NCBI GenBank assembly: GCA_934096755.1
Contig: CAKOMU010000002.1
Location: forward strand, 1-37,002
Direction: 5' to 3'
DNA: 37,002 nucleotides
Origin: an uncultured Bacilli bacterium
GTDB taxonomy: Bacteria > Bacillota_I > Bacilli_A > RF39 > UBA660
Shown piece after piece: positions 32,572 to 37,002 of the stretch. Position 1 is the first letter of the stretch. The number at the start of each line of letters is the position of its first letter. The translations under genes were made by a program, and so were the position numbers. The notes under the pieces were generated by a model that worked only from the letters and a program-made list of their open reading frames with translations, ran no database searches and was not told where the DNA came from.

Positions 32572-33141
32572 TTATTGAATTAAAAAAGTAAAAAGATTTA
32601 AAAACGGTTTACCACCAAAATATAAGATTATATCCAAAATGAAGATTAAAGCAATTGTTAAGAGACATTTTTTGAATAAAACACTAATGGTTTCTTTATT
32701 TCTTTTTTTATAAAAAATATTTTCAATAATAGACCAAGCCAATTTAAAAATAGTAATACTAAATATGAGAAAAAGTATTAAAAATAAACCTTTGGTTATA
32801 AAAGCATAAATAATACCATATAAAAGACCTTTAATACCAAAAATATTTGTCAATGATGTAACAATAAAGCCCATGGTAAATCCATTATAAAATAAATAAA
32901 ATATCACGAGTGGTAAGCCAATAATAAAAAGGCTAAGAATAAAAATAGGACAAATGGTAAATAAATGTGCCAAGGTATTATTGATATTCTTGCCCTCTTG
33001 TAAAGAATTATTAATATTTAAAAATAAAATTTCTTTAGTTGCTTCATCTTGCATAATTAAAAATATTACTCCTACTACAATACCAATAGATAACATCGCT
33101 AGTAAAAAGATCATCATTTTCTTATTAATGCTTGTCCACAT
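32572..33141 (-). CDS. spoIIM: Stage II sporulation protein M-like membrane protein
   Basis: 189 residues from ATG 33141 (GGTGAT upstream; a GTG at 33153 is an alternative). Five hydrophobic segments in the SpoIIM arrangement: FLLAMLSIGIVVGVIFLIMQ, FTICPIFILSLFIIGLPLVI, FYNGFTMGFIVTSLTNIFGI, YAFITKGLFLILFLIFSITI and the last near 160-180. The FYNGFTMGF part matches the conserved loop of SpoIIM, which in spore-formers works with SpoIID and SpoIIP in peptidoglycan remodelling during engulfment. No SpoIID or SpoIIP is in the window. In non-sporulating relatives homologues are often kept without known role. Confidence 0.75.
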   Translation of the reverse strand: MWTSINKKMMIFLLAMLSIGIVVGVIFLIMQDEATKEILFLNINNSLQEGKNINNTLAHLFTICPIFILSLFIIGLPLVIFYLFYNGFTMGFIVTSLTNIFGIKGLLYGIIYAFITKGLFLILFLIFSITIFKLAWSIIENIFYKKRNKETISVLFKKCLLTIALIFILDIILYFGGKPFLNLFTFLIQ

Positions 33142-33228
33142 ATTTATCACCAATTAAGTATATTGCAAAATATTCATAATTATGATAAATTTATGTGGTA
33201 AATGTTTAAAGAAATGTGGTGAGATATT

Positions 33229-33321
33229 TTGAATAAAAAAGTCCAAAAAATTGCAGTTTGGTTTATGCTTCTTGTAATGGTGGCTAGTGTAATTGTAGGT
33301 ATACTTGCCTATGTTATATAA
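33229..33321 (+). CDS. 30-residue single-pass membrane microprotein (DUF4044-like)
   Basis: Starts at TTG 33229 with GGTGAG six bases upstream, and ends at TAA 33319-33321. MNKKVQKIAVWFMLLVMVAS then VIVGILAYVI: a basic start and one membrane segment filling the rest. This resembles the small DUF4044-type proteins of Firmicutes (recalled pattern). A clear terminator follows. Function unknown. The opposite-strand genes on both sides show it has its own promoter. Confidence 0.6.
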   Translation: MNKKVQKIAVWFMLLVMVASVIVGILAYVI

Positions 33322-33346
33322 AAATTAAACTAAAATTAAGTATAAG

Positions 33347-33374
33347 ACACATTACCTTTTGGTAGTGTGTTTTT
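33347..33374 (+). terminator. Terminator of the membrane microprotein gene
   Basis: ACACATTACC (33347-33356), loop TTTT, GGTAGTGTGT (33361-33370), then TTTT. All ten positions pair, one as T-G. Supports a plus-strand transcript at 33229. Confidence 0.8.
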
Positions 33375-33479
33375 ATAACCTTATATTTTATTATGTAATA
33401 ATTTATAATGACAAGCAAAACCTTTGTTTAACAAATTATCATATAAAAAAAGTTCAAAAACAATTTATTTTTAAACTCT

Positions 33480-34436
33480 TTAAATAATAAACACTAAAGT
33501 ATAGTAAATGGCAAAACAAATTAGCATAATGAGCCCTTCTCTTTTAGTAATTTTTCGGGCAGTACTGGCAAAGATTAAAATTAATAAAGAGGAAAAAATT
33601 AACATAATTAAATCCATCATTTGAAAACTTACAGGAGTTAAAGTACCGAAAATAGCAACCGGAATACCTAAAACTACGCAGATATTAAAAATATTACTTC
33701 CAATAATATTACCTACTAATAAATCTTGTTCTCCTTTTTTAGATGAAACGATCGTAGTAACTAATTCGGGCAATGATGTGCCAAACGCAATAATTGTTAA
33801 GGAAATTACTCGGTCACTAACACCAATGAATTTAGCTATATAGGATGCACTATCAACCACTAAATCACTACCTATAATAATGCCAACAATGCCAAGAACT
33901 ACGAATAAAAGAGATTGCCATAATGAAAATTTAGGTGTTTCTACTTTGTTTTCTTCATTTTTGTTTTGCCTTGCTAAAGTGATTAAGTAATAAATAAAAA
34001 CGCTGAAAAATAAGAGTATGACTAGTGCATCTTGTCTAGTAATTTTATTTACACTACCTTGAGCTAGATTAACATCTAAAAATAATACTACTAATAAACT
34101 AGATATTAAAAATGCTAAAGGCAACTCTTTACGCACAGTATTATCTTTAATATGAATAGGATTGATAAGCGCAGCTATACCTAATATTAAAAGAATATTT
34201 AAAATATTACTACCAATAACATTTCCTAATACCATATCAGCACTACCCGATTTTAAAGCACTCATGGAAACGGCAAATTCTGGAGCACTTGTACCAAACG
34301 CCACAATAGTTAAACCAATAAGCATTTTAGAAACTTTAAAATTTTGAGCTGTCGAGGATGCACCATCGACAAATAAATCTGCCCCTTTGATAAGTAGAAA
34401 AAAACCAAAAATTAAAAATATAACATGAAAAAACAT
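33480..34436 (-). CDS. Calcium/sodium antiporter (CaCA family, YrbG-like)
   Basis: 318 residues, ten hydrophobic segments in two inverted halves. Each half carries its alpha-repeat motif: IVAFGTSAPEFAVSM with NVIGSNILNILLILG, and IIAFGTSLPELVTTI with NIIGSNIFNICVVLG. The Glu in GTSxPE is the ion-binding acid. Exchanges Ca2+ for Na+ (or K+-linked) across the membrane. GAGGGTGAT precedes the ATG at 34436. It follows prepilin peptidase by 19 bases in the same direction, so transcription may be shared, with no functional link seen. Confidence 0.9.
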   Translation of the reverse strand: MFFHVIFLIFGFFLLIKGADLFVDGASSTAQNFKVSKMLIGLTIVAFGTSAPEFAVSMSALKSGSADMVLGNVIGSNILNILLILGIAALINPIHIKDNTVRKELPLAFLISSLLVVLFLDVNLAQGSVNKITRQDALVILLFFSVFIYYLITLARQNKNEENKVETPKFSLWQSLLFVVLGIVGIIIGSDLVVDSASYIAKFIGVSDRVISLTIIAFGTSLPELVTTIVSSKKGEQDLLVGNIIGSNIFNICVVLGIPVAIFGTLTPVSFQMMDLIMLIFSSLLILIFASTARKITKREGLIMLICFAIYYTLVFII

Positions 34437-34455
34437 AACATCACCCTCTTAATTA

Positions 34456-35214
34456 TTAAATAAATAAAAAATGAAACAAATTTAAAAATTTTTCTGCTGT
34501 AAAAAAGACGATAAATAAGGCTCCAACCAAAAATGGTCCATAAGGAAACTCATGATTTTTAGCTAAATATAGTGTTGTTAAAGCATATGGTAAAGCTAAA
34601 AACGTAGAAAGAATCAAGGCAATTAATCCCAATCTTAAACCAAGAATTAAGCCAATTACAAAAGCCAGTTTAATATCGCCGCCACCAAGAGATTCTTTTT
34701 TTAGCATAAATCCTCCAAATTTAGCCACAAATAGCATCATGAAAAATAAAACAATTCCTGATGCAATACTACTTAACACATTAGATAATCCAAAATAATA
34801 ATATTTTAAAATAATGATTAAGATACTTGTGATGATAAGTGGAGAATCTAAAATAATCATATATTTGAAATCACTAATAAATATAATGATCATCAAAGAG
34901 CTGACGATTAGACCACCAAATAATTCGTAACCAAATGGCAGGTATAGGTATGTAAATAAAAATAAAATACCGGTTGCCAGTTCAACTACTAAATTATCAA
35001 AGGAAATTGGTTGGTGACAATAAGAACATTTCCCTTTTTGTATTATATATGATAGTATTGGAATAAGATTATACCATTTAAGTGTTTGATGACAAGCATC
35101 ACAATGACTCCGTGAAAAAATTACATCTTCCTCCTTTGGCAGCCTTGTCGCAATAACGAGATAAAAGGAACCGAGGATGGTTCCAATTATAAAAATGATT
35201 ATAGCAATATACAT
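34456..35214 (-). CDS. comC: Prepilin peptidase / N-methyltransferase-like (type IV pilin processing)
   Basis: 253 residues from ATG 35214 (GGGGGA upstream; the longer frame overlaps the PilC 3' end). N-terminal domain has two Cys pairs, HCDACH and KCSYCH, which bind zinc. Two aspartates of the aspartyl protease: IFISDFKYMIILD and GGGDIKLAFVIG (GxGD type). Seven or eight membrane segments. Cleaves the leader peptide of type IV pilin-like subunits and may methylate the new N-terminus. Lies 10 bases downstream of the PilC/GspF gene, so they form one unit; the pilin and PilB genes must be elsewhere or to the right. Confidence 0.88.
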   Translation of the reverse strand: MYIAIIIFIIGTILGSFYLVIATRLPKEEDVIFSRSHCDACHQTLKWYNLIPILSYIIQKGKCSYCHQPISFDNLVVELATGILFLFTYLYLPFGYELFGGLIVSSLMIIIFISDFKYMIILDSPLIITSILIIILKYYYFGLSNVLSSIASGIVLFFMMLFVAKFGGFMLKKESLGGGDIKLAFVIGLILGLRLGLIALILSTFLALPYALTTLYLAKNHEFPYGPFLVGALFIVFFTAEKFLNLFHFLFI

Positions 35215-35224
35215 TATATTCCCC

Positions 35225-36790
35225 CTAACTATTTTGAATTTGTGCATACATGTCAAACATTGGCACAATGACAGCAATTATGATGGCTCCTACCACTAAG
35301 GCTAAAACCGAAATCATGATTGGTTCAATAAACGATTTCAAATTATTAATAATATTTTTATGAAGTAATTGATAATACTCACTAACTTTTTGCATCATAT
35401 TAGCTAAGTCACCAGTCGATTCACCAGTAACTATCATGTAATAAGCCACATCAGGTACGGCCCAATGATCTTTAAAAGCTTCACTGATTTTTTCTCCTTT
35501 AACTATATTATTAATTGTTTTATATAAGATAGCTCTATATACTTCATTATTAGTAATTCGACTAAGAATGTCCATACTATCGGTGATAAAAACATTATTA
35601 CGTAGTAAAGAAGCAAAAGTTTTAGAAAATATAGTAAGTTCATTGTAAATTATTACATCTTTAATAACTGGAATGTGCATTAATACGATTTGCATGGTTG
35701 TTTTAAATGCTTTAACTGTTTTATATAAAATGACAATTACAGCTATTATAGCAACTATAATTCCAATTAAAGTGAAAAAATTATTTTTAAAAAAATAGCT
35801 TAAGTCAACGATCATTTTAGTAATACCTGTAATTTGTGTACCATTAGCTTCGTAAATATCGATAAACTGTGGTACAACATAAAGCAAAATGAAAATAATA
35901 ACCCCTATAGAAAAAACTGTAATAATAGCTGGATATGTCATAGCACTTACCATTTGTTTATGTGTTTCATTGATTTCAGTATAATATGCTGCCATATCAT
36001 CTAAAGTTTCAATTAATGTTCCACTAGCTTCCGCGGCTTTTATCATATTAATTAATAAGGCTGGAAACATCGTTCCTTGTTTTTCTAAGGCTTTAGAAAA
36101 TGATTCTCCTAATGTTAGTTCATAAGAGATTGCTTTAAATGCCGTTGTTCGTGCTTTATTTCCTTTCATTTGTGTAGTTAATATTTTTATTGCATCATTT
36201 AAAGTTAAGCCAGCTTTAATATAAGTAGATAATTGGGTTAACCAGAAAATTAAATCTTTATTAGACATTTTTTTGCTCATAAAACTTGTATCTTTATAAA
36301 CAAAATCAATCATCGGAGATGTTTTAATGACATAAACATCATAGCCTTCATTTAATAAATAAGCGTTGATATCCAATTTGCTTAGACCATTCATAGTCCC
36401 AGTTATTATTTTACCACTATTATCACGAACTTTGTAATAATATACATGTGGTTCTTTACTTCTAGTAGCTCCTGAAGTTTGTAAATCAACTAGTAAAGCC
36501 TTTTTTTCCATTTCTAATTTAGCCAAAGTTTTAGCACTATAATTGTATTCTTTAACTTTCTTAGCTTTTTTCTTTGTTCGTTCATATATTTTTTCTTCAT
36601 CTTTTAAAAATGCTTCTTTGGTTTGTTGGTATGTGCGATTGACACGATAACCAGCCCCATTATAGAGATCTACCCACATATCAAAACACAGATATTTGAA
36701 GCCGGTTAAAGCATACTTGAAAATATTATAAATAATCATAAATGGTGTCAACAAAATATTTTCTTTACTTTGAGCTTTTGTTTCTAGCAT
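35225..36790 (-). CDS. pilC: Type IV pilus / type II secretion inner-membrane platform protein (PilC/GspF/ComGB)
   Basis: 521 residues from ATG 36790 (MLETKAQSKENILLTPF) with GAGGATT upstream. Two T2SSF domains follow the pilus pattern: SNKDLIFWLTQLSTYIKAGL in the first, FSKTFASLLRNNVFITDSMD in the second, with three membrane segments. The N-terminal ~160 residues precede the domains: a hydrophobic/amphipathic start, a very basic coiled stretch (ERTKKKAKKVKEYNYSAKTL), then HVYYYKVRDNSGKIITGTMN, the PilC-N-like small domain. The basic extension is longer than in most ComGB. Works as the base for pilin assembly. Pair with prepilin peptidase. Confidence 0.9.
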   Translation of the reverse strand: MLETKAQSKENILLTPFMIIYNIFKYALTGFKYLCFDMWVDLYNGAGYRVNRTYQQTKEAFLKDEEKIYERTKKKAKKVKEYNYSAKTLAKLEMEKKALLVDLQTSGATRSKEPHVYYYKVRDNSGKIITGTMNGLSKLDINAYLLNEGYDVYVIKTSPMIDFVYKDTSFMSKKMSNKDLIFWLTQLSTYIKAGLTLNDAIKILTTQMKGNKARTTAFKAISYELTLGESFSKALEKQGTMFPALLINMIKAAEASGTLIETLDDMAAYYTEINETHKQMVSAMTYPAIITVFSIGVIIFILLYVVPQFIDIYEANGTQITGITKMIVDLSYFFKNNFFTLIGIIVAIIAVIVILYKTVKAFKTTMQIVLMHIPVIKDVIIYNELTIFSKTFASLLRNNVFITDSMDILSRITNNEVYRAILYKTINNIVKGEKISEAFKDHWAVPDVAYYMIVTGESTGDLANMMQKVSEYYQLLHKNIINNLKSFIEPIMISVLALVVGAIIIAVIVPMFDMYAQIQNS

Positions 36791-36928
36791 CTTAATCAAT
36801 CCTCTACTATTTATTAGTATAGCAAAAAAGTTAAATAATCGCAATAATTTTAATATAACGCACTCTACTCTTTTTTACAAATTTGAATTATTTAATAGTA
36901 AGCTATAAAGTGATTTTTTATTATTAAA

Positions 36929-36960
36929 AAAGAAATTATATCACTACAATTTCTTCTTTA
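36929..36960 (-). terminator. Terminator of the gene entering at the right edge
   Basis: AGAAATTGTAG and its partner ATATAATTTCT form a stem (AGAAATT/AATTTCT core) read on the minus strand, followed by TTTTT. It contains the stop codon at 36946-36944, so the upstream gene ends inside the hairpin. Confidence 0.6.
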
Positions 36961-37002
36961 ATTCATTAATATCTTCGATGGATAATCCAGTTATTTTACT
37001 TA
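36944..37002 (-). CDS. C-terminal end of a gene, possibly Rpn/PD-(D/E)XK transposase-type
   Basis: Only 18 complete codons are visible: SKITGLSIEDINELKKKL, then TAG at 36946-36944. The pattern ITGLSxExIxxLK is typical of the end of Rpn-family recombination-promoting nucleases (and similar PD-(D/E)XK putative transposases), but also occurs in other helical tails. The start and most of the gene are beyond the edge. Confidence 0.4.
   Translation of the reverse strand, partial: SKITGLSIEDINELKKKL

Overview
The window is about 37 kb of an AT-rich bacterial chromosome from the low-GC Firmicutes/Bacilli side. Evidence is the T-box leaders in front of aminoacyl-tRNA synthetases, GatCAB, a B. subtilis-like neighbourhood (hisS, aspS, a 6S-like RNA, tcdA, rarA), strong purine-rich ribosome binding sites, and sporulation-family proteins (SpoIIM, SpoVB-like, a lone Spo0A C-terminal-like domain). 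A small-genome, host-associated, probably non-sporulating lineage fits best (inference). There are no rRNA or tRNA genes, insertion sequences, prophage or CRISPR arrays that I can support.

Layout. 1-2.0 kb: the end of trigger factor (tig) and a membrane protein that looks like a worn glycosyltransferase-GtrA fusion. 2.0-4.6 kb: an AT-rich gap with a gene remnant, a ZIP metal transporter, a 36-residue basic peptide and a XerC/D-type recombinase. 4.6-6.75 kb: rarA and gpsA, with a short, perhaps leaderless, start for rarA. 6.77-12.3 kb (minus strand): a membrane protein, tcdA, a 6S-like RNA, a murein-hydrolase-like protein, a Spo0A_C-like protein behind a promoter-structured RNA-terminator cassette, a HerA-type ATPase and a membrane-anchored protein. 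12.5-19.4 kb (minus): hisS, a deleted nucleotide-kinase-like pseudogene, then T-box, aspS1, gatC, gatA, gatB. 19.4-21.6 kb: a decayed region with a frameshifted membrane-anchored gene, a broken acetyltransferase and other debris. 21.6-28.4 kb (minus): rel, dtd, a GtrA/DUF6020-like membrane protein, and a second T-box with aspS2. 28.4-37 kb: a MurJ/SpoVB-type flippase, a Cys-rich anchored protein, an XRE regulator, mnmA, SpoIIM, a membrane microprotein, a Na+/Ca2+ exchanger, prepilin peptidase, PilC/GspF and the end of one more gene.

The main biological story is aspartate/asparagine decoding. Two AspRS paralogues each have their own promoter and T-box. The T-box of aspS2 reads GAC (Asp). The one of the aspS1-gatCAB operon appears to read AAU (Asn). 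This suggests that aspS1 with GatCAB is the Asn-tRNA(Asn) route, controlled by uncharged tRNA(Asn), while aspS2 serves tRNA(Asp). Other points worth a check are a Rel protein whose hydrolase site looks dead, an unclassified structured RNA in front of the Spo0A_C-like gene, a 6S-like RNA in the B. subtilis position, and several recent gene decays.
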